Positions 1-7,116 of a DNA stretch of 64,000 nucleotides are shown here, piece by piece. The notes under the pieces were generated by a model. The model saw nothing but the letters and a program-made list of their open reading frames with translations, searched no databases and had not been told where the DNA came from. This DNA comes from Hahellaceae bacterium (GTDB lineage: Bacteria; Pseudomonadota; Gammaproteobacteria; Pseudomonadales; Oleiphilaceae): positions 1 to 64,000 of the forward strand of contig JADJWY010000005.1 in the NCBI GenBank assembly GCA_016716085.1, read 5' to 3'. The translations under genes and the position numbers were made by a program. Numbering within the stretch: position 1 is the first letter of the stretch; every line of letters starts with the position of its first letter.

Positions 1-316
1 GCATATTCTGCGTCGCAGCGACGCGATCTCTCTTTACGTTTAGGGCGCCTATTTCAACCGGATAGCCCTGCCCAATATTTGACCATTCTATAATCTTATC
101 TCCTAAAATCATACCACTAGCTGAGTTAATGATAGCTCACCCCAAGACAAACCATGCAAAACAAAGACGTCTCCAGTTCGCCTATTTCAGCCAAATTCCT
201 ATCTCGCTATTTTCCATTTAATTCATTACCTTAACTTATTAAGGGGGCGCCGAGTTCGCCCTATTCCCCCAAACACCAAATAGGCGCCTCCTTAAAGAGC
301 TGGTAAAAACCACACA
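1..316. other. Non-coding flank of the integron platform (attI / array side)
   Basis: No convincing ORF is present. This stretch lies on the promoter side of intI, where attI and the first cassette are expected in known integrons. The motif CGCCTATTT occurs at about 46-54 and 179-187 on the plus strand and at 278-286 on the minus strand (extended to GGCGCCTATTT at 44-54 and 278-288), and a degenerate CGCCCTATT lies near 257. A perfect palindrome GCGTCGC-A-GCGACGC lies at 10-24. I could not fit the 7-bp core-site consensus of attC or attI convincingly, so the attI assignment is positional inference only. Any cassette array would continue left of position 1. Confidence 0.4.
239..295. repeat. 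13-bp inverted repeat with 31-nt loop upstream of the intI promoter
   Basis: TTAAGGGGGCGCC at 239-251 is matched on the opposite strand by GGCGCCTCCTTAA at 283-295 with one mismatch. A smaller hairpin CCTTAA/TTAAGG (229-244) abuts it. The loop contains a degenerate copy of the CGCCTATT motif found elsewhere in this flank. The repeat ends about 20 bp before the TATACT -10 element. It could be a folded recombination site, part of attI, or an old cassette end; the core-site heptamers do not match well enough to decide. Confidence 0.45.
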
Positions 317-332
317 TATACTGTATATTAAC
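292..332 (+). promoter_or_regulatory. Former intI promoter with left half of a split LexA box
   Basis: A good -10 element TATACT lies at 317-322, with only a weak -35 candidate (TTAAAG, 292-297). The left LexA half-site CTGTATATTAAC runs 321-332, ending exactly at the IS border. Joining 313-332 to 1425-1430 restores TACTGTATATTAACACAGTC, i.e. CTG-N10-CAG, very close to the gammaproteobacterial LexA consensus. SOS control of integron integrase genes through a LexA box over the -10 is established for other integrons. Here the core promoter is left intact upstream of the IS while the operator is broken. Confidence 0.65.
325..332. repeat. Target-site duplication ATATTAAC, left copy
   Basis: Eight bases ATATTAAC directly precede the left inverted repeat and recur at 1417-1424 directly after the right inverted repeat. 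Eight base pairs is the usual duplication length for IS1595-family elements, which supports a simple transposition event at this site. Confidence 0.9.
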
Positions 333-356
333 AAGGGGTATCCTGTTAGCTCCACA
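333..356 (+). repeat. IS left terminal inverted repeat (IRL)
   Basis: Starts AAGGGGTATCCTGTTAGC and matches the right end over 24 bp with one mismatch (T/A at the 19th base). Confidence 0.9.
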
Positions 357-373
357 CAGTTTACTATTTCTGG

Positions 374-1350
374 ATGGATAACCAGATACTAATGCCTAAA
401 GGTGGGGATGACTACCCCACCAACTGGAACCAGTTTTCAGAATGGTTCCACACCGAAGAGTCCTGCCTCGCCTACCTGGGAGGCTGCGTTGGCCTCAGGG
501 CTACGTTTGCCCAAGATGCAAAAATCAGTCTGATCCCTACCGGTCTAGCCGCGGCCGTTTGATATGCCCAGCATGTCGTTTCCAGTCAACCACCACTGCC
601 GGAACCATTTTTGACAAAACCAGGACGCCTCTGCGTGTGTGGTTTGCGGGTGCCTGGTACGTTACCAATCAGAAGCACGGTGCTAATGCTCTGGGGCTTC
701 AAAGAGTGTTAGGCTTGGGTAGTTATCAGACTGCCTGGACAATGCTGCATAGGTTTCGCCAAGCGATGGTGCGGCCTGGCCGAGAACGCCTCCACGGATT
801 GGTCGAAGTTGATGAAACCTATCTCTCGATCACAGATCGCTATGCTCCTCCCGCCACGAAGAAGAAAAAAAGCTCTACTAACAAAACGTTGGTTGCTATC
901 GCCATCGAAATGTTGGAGCCAAGAGGGTTTGGTCGTGTTCGCCTACAACGCATTGCCGATGACTCGGCAATCTGTGTTGTGCCTTTCGTTCAAGATAGTA
1001 TCGAGCCTGGTTCTATTGTACGCACCGATGGTTCTGCAGCTTACCGGTCAATCAAGGAGCTGGGCTATGAACATCAACGCACGGTCATGTTAGGGGCCGA
1101 TCAGCCAGCACATGTTTCAATGGCAGGAGTACATCGTGTAGCCGCTTTGCTGCAGCGCTGGATACTAGGTACTCATCACGGTGCCGTCCAGCCATCACAT
1201 CTAGATGCCTATCTGGATGAGTTTGTCTTTCGCTTCAACCGGCGAAGTTCTAACTTCCGGGGATTACTGTTTTACCGGTTGATGCAACAGTCAGTGCACA
1301 CGCAGCCATATCCCTACCGAGATATCGTCAAGACCTCGACACACGCCTAA
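374..1350 (+). pseudogene. ISXO2-type transposase, split by a -1 frame change near 480-490
   Basis: The natural N-terminus (MDNQILMPKGGDD..., ending at FHTEESCLAYLG) is read from 374. The body, starting at RLRWPQGYVCPRC, is in the next frame, open from 442 to 1350. The join lies around CTACCTGGGAGGCTGCG (about 474-490), so one base is missing or a -1 ribosomal shift is needed. In the body frame (residue 1 at 442) a zinc ribbon has Cys23/26 and Cys42/45. The catalytic Asp candidates are D124 (VEVDETY) and D196 (VRTDGSAAY), and the third acidic residue is E260 in YLDEFVFRFNRR. Everything after the break is full length. Most likely a decayed gene or a sequencing error; programmed frameshifting is a less likely option, since no clear slippery heptamer is visible. 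Confidence 0.75.
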
Positions 1351-1363
1351 AGCTGACATAACA

Positions 1364-1383
1364 TACTGGATATGTATCCAGTT
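1364..1383. promoter_or_regulatory. Palindrome of LexA-box form inside the IS right end
   Basis: TACTGGATATGTATCCAGTT contains CTG-N10-CAG and an 8-bp perfect stem ACTGGATA/TATCCAGT around TG. It lies just after the transposase stop (1350) and 68 bp before the intI start. It may simply be the transcript-end hairpin of the IS, since the arms also pair as RNA. The strongly conserved T/A next to CTG/CAG in known LexA boxes is G/C here, so LexA binding is doubtful. Confidence 0.35.
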
Positions 1384-1392
1384 ATGCACCTT

Positions 1393-1416
1393 TGTGGTGC
1401 TAACAGGATACCCCTT
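1393..1416 (-). repeat. IS right terminal inverted repeat (IRR)
   Basis: The complement of 1393-1416 starts AAGGGGTATCCTGTTAGC, matching IRL over 24 bp with one mismatch. It directly abuts the right target duplication. Confidence 0.9.
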
Positions 1417-1430
1417 ATATTAACACAGTC
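1417..1430. promoter_or_regulatory. Right target duplication and right half of the split LexA box
   Basis: ATATTAAC (1417-1424) is the second copy of the duplicated target. ACAGTC (1425-1430) is the right half-site separated from CTGT at 321-324 by the insertion. At this junction the bases in the CTG position are now CCT from the IS end, so neither junction keeps a complete operator. The intI start codon is 20 bases further on. Confidence 0.65.
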
Positions 1431-1450
1431 TTATTTGCAGTATTTTCAGG

Positions 1451-2428
1451 ATGGATGTCCCCAAAATCATACCCGCACGCCCACAACGCTTCACAGACCA
1501 ATTCCGGGCATTTATTCGCACACGCGGTCTCGCCTACAAGACCGAAAAGACCTATCTGGAATGGGTTTGTCAGTTTATCCGCTTCCATAAGTACAAAAGG
1601 CCGGAAGAAATGAAAGAGGCCGATATCGAAGCCTTTCTGGAGCATCTCGCGTTGGAACGGGGCGTCAGCACTAACACCCAGAAAACCGCGATGAATGCGT
1701 TGGTGTTTCTGTATCGGCAGTTTTTACAGCGTGAAACCCTCGAGCTGTCCTTCAGCTATGCGAAGAAGCCACGCAAAATTCCTACTGTGTTTTCAGATCA
1801 GGAAGCACGAGCGGTCCTGGCCCACTTGTCAGGTCAAATGAAAACGATTGCCCAGCTAATGTACGGAAGCGGCTTACGCATCTCAGAGTGCTTGCGCCTG
1901 CGGGTGAAGGACATCGACTTTGCGATGAATACCCTGCTCATTCGCAGTGGTAAAGGCAGCAAAGACCGAGTCACCGTCCTGCCTAAAAGCCTGCTTAACG
2001 ACCTCAAGGTGCAGATCGATTTTGTTGCGGCCCTGTACCAGAAAGACCGCCTCGAGGGGATTGGGGGTGTTTACCTGCCCGATGCGCTGGCGAGAAAATA
2101 TCCCAGGGCGGAATTTGAGCTGGGCTGGCAATATGTTTTTCCCAGTCGGGATACAGCCATTGATCCACGTAGCGGTATCGAGCGCCGTCATCACATGATG
2201 GATCGCTCAGTACAGAAAGCAGTCAAATCTGCGGTGCGTGCAGCCGGTATTCACAAGCTGGCGAGCTGTCACACCTTTCGACACAGTTTTGCCACCCGCT
2301 TATTAGAAAATGGATATGACCTGCGGACGATCCAGGAAATTCTGGGGCATTCCGATGTCAGCACCACAGAGATTTACACCCATGTAGTGAAACAAGGATC
2401 AAAAGGTGTCAGGAGTCCTCTGGATTGA
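1451..2428 (+). CDS. intI: Integron integrase IntI (tyrosine recombinase)
   Basis: A 325-residue site-specific recombinase that inserts and excises gene cassettes at attI and attC. The N-terminal SAM-like DNA-binding domain spans about 15-95. Catalytic residues visible are R143 (SGLRISE), H274-x-x-R277 (CHTFRHS), H300 (LGHSD) and the nucleophile Y309 (TEIYTH). The stretch at about 205-232 (GVYLPDALARKYP, then GWQYVFPS) is the extra segment that separates IntI from XerC/XerD, so the family call is firm. The length is normal and no stop interrupts the frame. ATG at 1451 follows TTTTCAGG, a poor and very close ribosome site. It is transcribed away from the expected cassette array and converges on the folA operon. 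Its promoter has been displaced by the IS1595 element. Confidence 0.93.
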   Translation: MDVPKIIPARPQRFTDQFRAFIRTRGLAYKTEKTYLEWVCQFIRFHKYKRPEEMKEADIEAFLEHLALERGVSTNTQKTAMNALVFLYRQFLQRETLELSFSYAKKPRKIPTVFSDQEARAVLAHLSGQMKTIAQLMYGSGLRISECLRLRVKDIDFAMNTLLIRSGKGSKDRVTVLPKSLLNDLKVQIDFVAALYQKDRLEGIGGVYLPDALARKYPRAEFELGWQYVFPSRDTAIDPRSGIERRHHMMDRSVQKAVKSAVRAAGIHKLASCHTFRHSFATRLLENGYDLRTIQEILGHSDVSTTEIYTHVVKQGSKGVRSPLD

Positions 2429-2639
2429 CTCGTGCGCCAGTGGTCTCAGAGAAATCGGCTGCTTCGGTGGAATTCTCCAGCAGCTCAGCTGCACCCGAAA
2501 AATCGAAGCCGGTATCCGTATTTAAATCTTCTGGATCAAAACGGATACCACATCCTGCCTTGACGGTTTTGATACGTGCGACACCCGCTGATGGCACATC
2601 GCTCTCGGAGTCTTGAGGAGTTAAGGGTTCAGTGGTCAC
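2409..2639 (-). CDS. Small uncharacterised ORF after folA
   Basis: An acidic 76-residue frame starting at GTG, 5 bases beyond the folA stop, in the same direction. It overlaps the 3' end of intI by 20 bases on the opposite strand. The protein (MTTEPLTPQDSESDVP..., ending GARVNPEDS) has no signal peptide, membrane segment or motif I recognise. A clear ribosome site is lacking. It could be a genuine last gene of the folA operon, a truncated remnant at the integron junction, or chance. I cannot name a function. Confidence 0.35.
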   Translation of the reverse strand: MTTEPLTPQDSESDVPSAGVARIKTVKAGCGIRFDPEDLNTDTGFDFSGAAELLENSTEAADFSETTGARVNPEDS

Positions 2640-2644
2640 AGGCG

Positions 2645-3169
2645 TCAGGCCATCAGACGGCGTTCATACACAACAAAGTCATGCGGGTATTCATTCTTAT
2701 CATCCGCAAGATGATGTTCCCGCGAGACCTCTTGCCACTCGATTGCGTCGACCGCGCTCAGGAAAGCGTCTCCAGTGGGGGCTGCGAGGACTTCCGTCAC
2801 GATCAGGCGTCCCGCCAGAGGCATGGCTTGTTGATAGAGTTCCGCGCCGCCCATGATCATCAGGGCCTGCGTATCAACCTCTCCTTTTTCTGCCGCCGCA
2901 AAGGCGAGGTCTATCGCGTCTTCCAGGGAGTGGGCCACCAACACCCCTTCTGCGTTCCACTGCGGCGAACGGGTAACGACAATATTGAGCCGATTGGGGA
3001 GAGGCTTACCAATGGAATCGTAGGTTTTGCGTCCCATAATCACGGCCTTTCCCGTTGTTTGAAGCCGGAAAAATCGCAGGTCGTTCGAGAGCTTCCACGG
3101 CAGGGCATTATCCCGGCCAATTACGCCATTTTGGGCGCGGGCGACAATCAAGGTAATCACAGGTCTCAT
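2645..3169 (-). CDS. folA: Dihydrofolate reductase
   Basis: Reduces dihydrofolate to tetrahydrofolate with NADPH, recycling the product of the neighbouring thymidylate synthase. About 174 residues. Seen: the N-terminal ITLIVARAQNGVIGRDNALPW with the family's substrate-loop Trp, then VIMGRKTYDSIGKPLPNR (cofactor-binding GRKT) and the IMGGAELY motif. The ATG at 3169 is preferred over an in-frame ATG at 3187 because GAGG sits 5 bases before it, and it clears the thyA stop. It is a chromosomal folA by length and context, not a cassette dfr, despite the adjacent integron. Trimethoprim sensitivity cannot be judged by eye. Confidence 0.95.
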   Translation of the reverse strand: MRPVITLIVARAQNGVIGRDNALPWKLSNDLRFFRLQTTGKAVIMGRKTYDSIGKPLPNRLNIVVTRSPQWNAEGVLVAHSLEDAIDLAFAAAEKGEVDTQALMIMGGAELYQQAMPLAGRLIVTEVLAAPTGDAFLSAVDAIEWQEVSREHHLADDKNEYPHDFVVYERRLMA

Positions 3170-3183
3170 GTCTGCCTCAAACC

Positions 3184-3978
3184 TCACACCGCCACGGGGG
3201 CTTTAATGTGGGGGTGCGGCTCGTAGCCCGTAATCTCGAAATCCTCGAACTGATAGGTATAGAGTGAGTCTGGCCGACGACGAATACTTAAGGTCGGCAG
3301 GGGACGAGGCTCACGCGAGAGCTGCAATTCAGCTTGTTCGAGGTGGTTTGAATAAAGATGCACATCACCGCCGGTCCAGACAAAATCCCCTACGGCGTAG
3401 CCACACTGCTGCGCCACCATGTGGGTCAGCAAGGCGTAGCTGGCGATGTTGAAAGGCACGCCCAGAAAAATATCTGCACTGCGCTGATACAACTGACACG
3501 ACAGGCGATTATCTGCAACGTAGAACTGGAACATGGCATGACATGGCGGCAGCGCCATCTGATCCACAAAGCCGGGATTGTAGGCAACGACCATATGGCG
3601 TCGGGAATCGGGATTGCGTTTCAGTTGGTCGAGCACCTGGGAGATCTGATCAACGTGACGTCCATCGGGGGTTGGCCAGCTGCGCCACTGATAGCCGTAT
3701 ACGGGGCCCAGATCACCGTTGGCATCGGCCCATTCATTCCAGATGGAAACGCCGTTTTCTTTTAGGTAGGCGATATTGGTGTCGCCGTTGAGGAACCACA
3801 GCAGCTCATAAATGATCGAGCGTAAATGCAGTTTTTTGGTCGTGACCAAGGGGAAGCCTTCCGCCAGATTGAAGCGCATCTGGTAACCGAATACGCTGCG
3901 GGTGCCAGTGCCGGTGCGATCATTTTTGACATGCCCGTGGTTCAGGACATGCTGCATCATCTCTAGGTATTGTTTCAT
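3184..3978 (-). CDS. thyA: Thymidylate synthase
   Basis: Methylates dUMP to dTMP using methylenetetrahydrofolate, giving dihydrofolate. 264 residues, the same length as the E. coli enzyme. The nucleophile is Cys146 in LPPCHAMFQFYV. The Arg cluster DSRRHMV (124-130) and the NVHLYSNH-like signature GGDVHLYSNH are present. The start ATG overlaps the lgt stop by 4 bases, showing translational coupling. Order lgt-thyA-folA is conserved in many Gammaproteobacteria. Confidence 0.97.
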   Translation of the reverse strand: MKQYLEMMQHVLNHGHVKNDRTGTGTRSVFGYQMRFNLAEGFPLVTTKKLHLRSIIYELLWFLNGDTNIAYLKENGVSIWNEWADANGDLGPVYGYQWRSWPTPDGRHVDQISQVLDQLKRNPDSRRHMVVAYNPGFVDQMALPPCHAMFQFYVADNRLSCQLYQRSADIFLGVPFNIASYALLTHMVAQQCGYAVGDFVWTGGDVHLYSNHLEQAELQLSREPRPLPTLSIRRRPDSLYTYQFEDFEITGYEPHPHIKAPVAV

Positions 3979-4790
3979 GCTGGGGAATTCGACTGTGCTG
4001 CTTTTTTATTGGCAAAGACCAGAATACTAATGCCGAAGAGGATCATAGGCAAACTGAGCAGCTGCCCCATGGTCAGCCAGTCCCAGGCAAGAAATCCGAG
4101 CTGGGCATCTGGCTCTCTGACAAACTCCACCAGGAAACGGAAGCAACCGTAGGCCAGCACGAAGACGCCCGAAACGGCCATGGTCGGACGAGGTTTGGAC
4201 GAGTAGAACCAGACGATCAGAAACAGCGCAACACCTTCCAGGGCGAATTGATATAGTTGGGACGGATGGCGCAGCAAATGACTCGGGTCACGCGGAAAGA
4301 CCATACCCCAGGGTGCGTCAGTCGCACGTCCCCACAATTCGCCACCAATAAAATTACCCAGGCGTCCGGCACCTAATCCGGTGGGGACAATCGGCGCGAC
4401 AAAGTCGGCAACGTTCCAGAAACTGACGCCGAGTTTACGGGCATGGACGATCATCGTGACGATGACACCGATCAAACCGCCATGGAAGGACATGCCGCCC
4501 GTCCAGATCTTAAAGAGCCAGAGAGGGTCTTGCAGGAACTGGCCGAAGTTGTAAAAAAGGACATAGCCTGCACGCCCGCCGATGACCACGCCGACGGCGG
4601 CCCAGAAGATAAAGTCCGCCAGCTGTTCTTCGTTGAAGGGGGAGTCGGGACGTTTACAGCGAGATTTGCCTAAAAACCAGGCAAGGGTAAAGCCCACCAG
4701 ATACATCAAACCATACCAGTGAACTTTCAGCGGGCCGAGGGCAACGGCGACCGGGTCTATGTTCGGATAACTCCACCAGGTTTCGACCAT
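3975..4790 (-). CDS. lgt: Prolipoprotein diacylglyceryl transferase
   Basis: An inner-membrane enzyme that transfers diacylglycerol from phosphatidylglycerol to the lipobox cysteine, the first step of lipoprotein maturation. 271 residues with about seven membrane segments. Seen: the N-terminal HWYGLMYLVGF, the conserved GGRAGYVLFYN, and the Lgt signature GLGAGRLGNFIGGELWGR. AAGGA lies 6 bases before the ATG. It sits 23 bases after the TSUP permease gene and overlaps thyA by 4 bases. LpoA in this same window is an expected substrate. Confidence 0.96.
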   Translation of the reverse strand: MVETWWSYPNIDPVAVALGPLKVHWYGLMYLVGFTLAWFLGKSRCKRPDSPFNEEQLADFIFWAAVGVVIGGRAGYVLFYNFGQFLQDPLWLFKIWTGGMSFHGGLIGVIVTMIVHARKLGVSFWNVADFVAPIVPTGLGAGRLGNFIGGELWGRATDAPWGMVFPRDPSHLLRHPSQLYQFALEGVALFLIVWFYSSKPRPTMAVSGVFVLAYGCFRFLVEFVREPDAQLGFLAWDWLTMGQLLSLPMILFGISILVFANKKAAQSNSPA

Positions 4791-4813
4791 GTTGTGTCCT
4801 TCAATGAAATTAA

Positions 4814-5623
4814 CTAGTTAAACAGAAGTGGGGCGCTTTGAAAGAGAAAGCGTCCTCCAACCAGAAACAGCAGTATGGAGAACCCACGTTTCAATGTGTT
4901 GGCATTCAGGTTATGGGCAAGGCGGGCGCCGAGTTTCGCAAAGGGAACGCTCAGTACGGCGATACCCAGCAGCGCAGGCAAGTAGACAAAGCCCAGGCTC
5001 CAGTCGGGCAACAGGGGATTCTGCCAACCTTCAGACATATTGGTTGCCGCCCCCATCACCGCAATCGGTAGGCCACAGGCCGCAGAGGTCCCAACGGCCT
5101 GCTGCATACGAACGTTACACCAGGTCAGGAACGGCACGGACAGTGAGCCACCACCGATGCCGAAAATAGCCGAGGCCCAGCCGATGCCGGCACCGGTTGC
5201 AGCAAGCCCAGCATTGCCTGGAACGTCGCGTCCCGGTTTGGGTTTGAGCGCGAGCGCCATCTGCACCCCGATCACAATGGCGAATACGCCGATCAGAAAG
5301 CGCAGCCAGGCCCCCTGTAGCAGGGCAGCGGTCATGGCCCCCAGCATCGCACCAATGAGGAGTCCAAGCGCCATGGGCCGAAAAACGGGCCAGAGCACGG
5401 CTTGTTTTTCATGATGTGATTTGATTGAACTGATCGAGGTAAAGATGATAGTGGCTAACGAGGTTCCAACCGCCAGGTGGGTCGCGACTTCTGCACTGAC
5501 ACCTTGCAGCTCAAAACTGAAGACCAGCGCCGGGACAATGATCAGTCCGCCACCGATGCCGAATAAACCGGCCAGCGTGCCTGCAGCCGCGCCGAGAATC
5601 AGATAGGCAAGTAAAACCAGCAT
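4814..5623 (-). CDS. TSUP-family membrane permease (TauE/SafE-like)
   Basis: A 269-residue polytopic protein with two related halves, each beginning with a glycine-rich segment (GLFGIGGGLIIVP near the N-terminus and GWASAIFGIGGGSLSVPFL near 150). This internal repeat is typical of the sulfite exporter TauE/SafE family. Members move sulfur compounds or small organic acids; the substrate cannot be read from the sequence. It is probably the first gene of the TSUP-lgt-thyA-folA operon, a common arrangement in Pseudomonas-like genomes. Confidence 0.85.
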   Translation of the reverse strand: MLVLLAYLILGAAAGTLAGLFGIGGGLIIVPALVFSFELQGVSAEVATHLAVGTSLATIIFTSISSIKSHHEKQAVLWPVFRPMALGLLIGAMLGAMTAALLQGAWLRFLIGVFAIVIGVQMALALKPKPGRDVPGNAGLAATGAGIGWASAIFGIGGGSLSVPFLTWCNVRMQQAVGTSAACGLPIAVMGAATNMSEGWQNPLLPDWSLGFVYLPALLGIAVLSVPFAKLGARLAHNLNANTLKRGFSILLFLVGGRFLFQSAPLLFN

Positions 5624-5718
5624 GTCAGAGGCCTTGTCAGTCAGAAAGGCCGCCTATGATACACTGTTTAAACTAGGGCGTCTTACTCTTGCGACGTCGA
5701 CACTGGGACTCGTTAATC

Positions 5719-6561
5719 ATGTGCTTGATCGTGTTTGCTTATGGGGTACACCCACGCTACCCACTGGTTTTGGCGGCGAATCGAGATGAGTTTTTCAGTC
5801 GCCCTACTCTGCCATTACATGAGTGGGAGGATGGTTCGGGTATTATTGCCGGTAGAGACTTACAGGGAGGCGGAACGTGGTTAGGCCTGGCCCGATCCGG
5901 CCGTTTTGCCGCGCTGACAAATGTCAGACGCTTGCCGGCCCCCATTTTTGAAACGACACGGGGAGCACTGGTGAGTCGCTTCCTCACATGTACACTGGCC
6001 CCTGACGAGTTTGTGAACCAGCAAATGGGCGATCAACAGGCATATGCGGGCTTCAATCTGCTATTGGGTTCCGCTGAGGGGCTGTTCTATCTCAGCAATC
6101 GAGATCCTCACACGACGACAGCCCCCCGCAGGTTGGCGGCGGGTGTCTACGGGTTGAGCAATCATTTGCTGGATACGCCCTGGCCAAAGGTGGTTCGCAC
6201 CCGCACGGCCCTCACGCAGCATTTACACAGCAAGGAGTTTGAGCCGCATCAGCTCTGGTCAATCCTGAACAATCGGGAACGTCCGGCGGATAATGAGTTG
6301 CCCGATACGGGGGTGGGCTTGCAGAGTGAACGCAGTCTCAGCACGGCCTTCATCCGGCTGCCGGGCTACGGCACCCGTTGCAGTACGATTCTGAGTCTGG
6401 ATACACAGGGAGAAGTTCGCATAACCGAACGCACGTTTTCAGCGCCTGAGCGCACCGATAGAGAGACTGACCCTGAGCACGAGGCGGAGAGGCACTTCAG
6501 CCTGCCCCGTTTCGCTCTCGGGCTTCCCGACGCAGGCGAAGATCGCGGCTCTGACATTTGA
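5719..6561 (+). CDS. NRDE-family (TANGO2-like) protein
   Basis: Starts MCLIVFAYGVHPRYPLVLAANRDEF; the NRDE tetrad at residues 21-24 and the Cys2 are the hallmarks of this family (COG3332). About 280 residues. An upstream in-frame ATG at 5689 would add ten residues before the conserved MC and is rejected. The biochemical role is unsettled; eukaryotic TANGO2 has been linked to heme and lipid handling. It is transcribed alone and its 3' end overlaps the 3' end of the PilZ gene by 65 bases on the opposite strand. Confidence 0.85.
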   Translation: MCLIVFAYGVHPRYPLVLAANRDEFFSRPTLPLHEWEDGSGIIAGRDLQGGGTWLGLARSGRFAALTNVRRLPAPIFETTRGALVSRFLTCTLAPDEFVNQQMGDQQAYAGFNLLLGSAEGLFYLSNRDPHTTTAPRRLAAGVYGLSNHLLDTPWPKVVRTRTALTQHLHSKEFEPHQLWSILNNRERPADNELPDTGVGLQSERSLSTAFIRLPGYGTRCSTILSLDTQGEVRITERTFSAPERTDRETDPEHEAERHFSLPRFALGLPDAGEDRGSDI

Positions 6562-7099
6562 GCACATGCTGGATGAGGACTTCCTGCTGCTCCTCCTGAA
6601 TATCCCGAAAATCAATTCTAAGCAGATAGTGCCCTGCTTCGACCGGTTCATTTGAGTCTGCTTCGCTGCGCACCAGGCTCTCGACGATGATGCCATTCAA
6701 CCCCAGGTGCAGATGGCTGGGCAGCAGGGTCAGCTCCAGTTTTAGCTCGGTTCCCACATCGAAGGTATCGTCAGCCCAGAAAGCGATGCCGCAGGCACTC
6801 AGGCTGGCCGAACAGACCACACTTTCCTTTTCTTCGATCGTGGTAGGAATCTCGTCTGCCAGTAGCAGGTTGAGTTTGCGGTTCATCAGTTCCAGGGTCT
6901 TTACCACCGGATTGCCATGGCTTTTGAGCAGTTCGATGCTGGCCCGGATCTGCCCCTCCAGTGCCAGCACATCGACCTTGAGTTTGGAGTCCGGGTCGAG
7001 CGGACGGGCCGCCAGGGATTCTGCAGTTGCCAGGGCGTACTTCAGCCCGATTTCATCCGTCACCCGAAAAAAGCGTCGTCGTTCACGCCCGTCACTCAT
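6497..7099 (-). CDS. PilZ-domain protein, last gene of the stator operon
   Basis: A 200-residue soluble protein. An RRxxxR-like element ERRRFFRV (R8-R12) is at the very N-terminus. The second c-di-GMP contact motif, normally D/N-x-S-x-x-G, appears as SLSACG near residue 100, so its first position is changed. A helical region separates the two. The gene begins 17 bases after pomB, suggesting one transcript. By analogy with YcgR, which brakes the flagellar motor in c-di-GMP-bound form, it may tune the PomAB stator; that is inference from context. Its C-terminal coding end runs 65 bases into the opposing NRDE gene. Confidence 0.75.
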   Translation of the reverse strand: MSDGRERRRFFRVTDEIGLKYALATAESLAARPLDPDSKLKVDVLALEGQIRASIELLKSHGNPVVKTLELMNRKLNLLLADEIPTTIEEKESVVCSASLSACGIAFWADDTFDVGTELKLELTLLPSHLHLGLNGIIVESLVRSEADSNEPVEAGHYLLRIDFRDIQEEQQEVLIQHVLKCQSRDLRLRREARERNGAG

Positions 7100-7116
7100 T
7101 TAATGTATCTACCTGA

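Larger units (their letters stand above)
333..1416 (+). mobile_element. IS1595-family (ISXO2-like) insertion sequence, 1084 bp
   Basis: The element is bounded by 24-bp terminal inverted repeats beginning AAGGGGTATCCTGTTAGC with a single mismatch (333-356 against the complement of 1393-1416), flanked by identical 8-bp duplications. Its only gene encodes a transposase with an N-terminal zinc ribbon and DDE-type catalytic motifs characteristic of ISXO2 enzymes. It sits between the intI promoter and intI, in the same orientation as intI. Perfect TSDs and near-perfect ends argue for a fairly recent insertion, although the transposase frame is broken. Confidence 0.9.

Noticed and set aside
229..295. 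attC site of the VCR type
   Set aside because: Inverted repeats are present but the RYYYAAC and GTTRRRY core heptamers do not match at both ends.
1415..1645. Minus-strand frame overlapping the 5' end of intI
   Set aside because: Shadow of the intI coding strand with no motif or ribosome site.
2645..3169. folA as a mobile trimethoprim-resistance cassette
   Set aside because: It is coupled to thyA and lgt in conserved order, lies behind intI rather than on the attI side, and has no flanking attC.
6366..6696. Minus-strand frames across the NRDE/PilZ junction
   Set aside because: They are out of frame with the PilZ protein and lack domain features.
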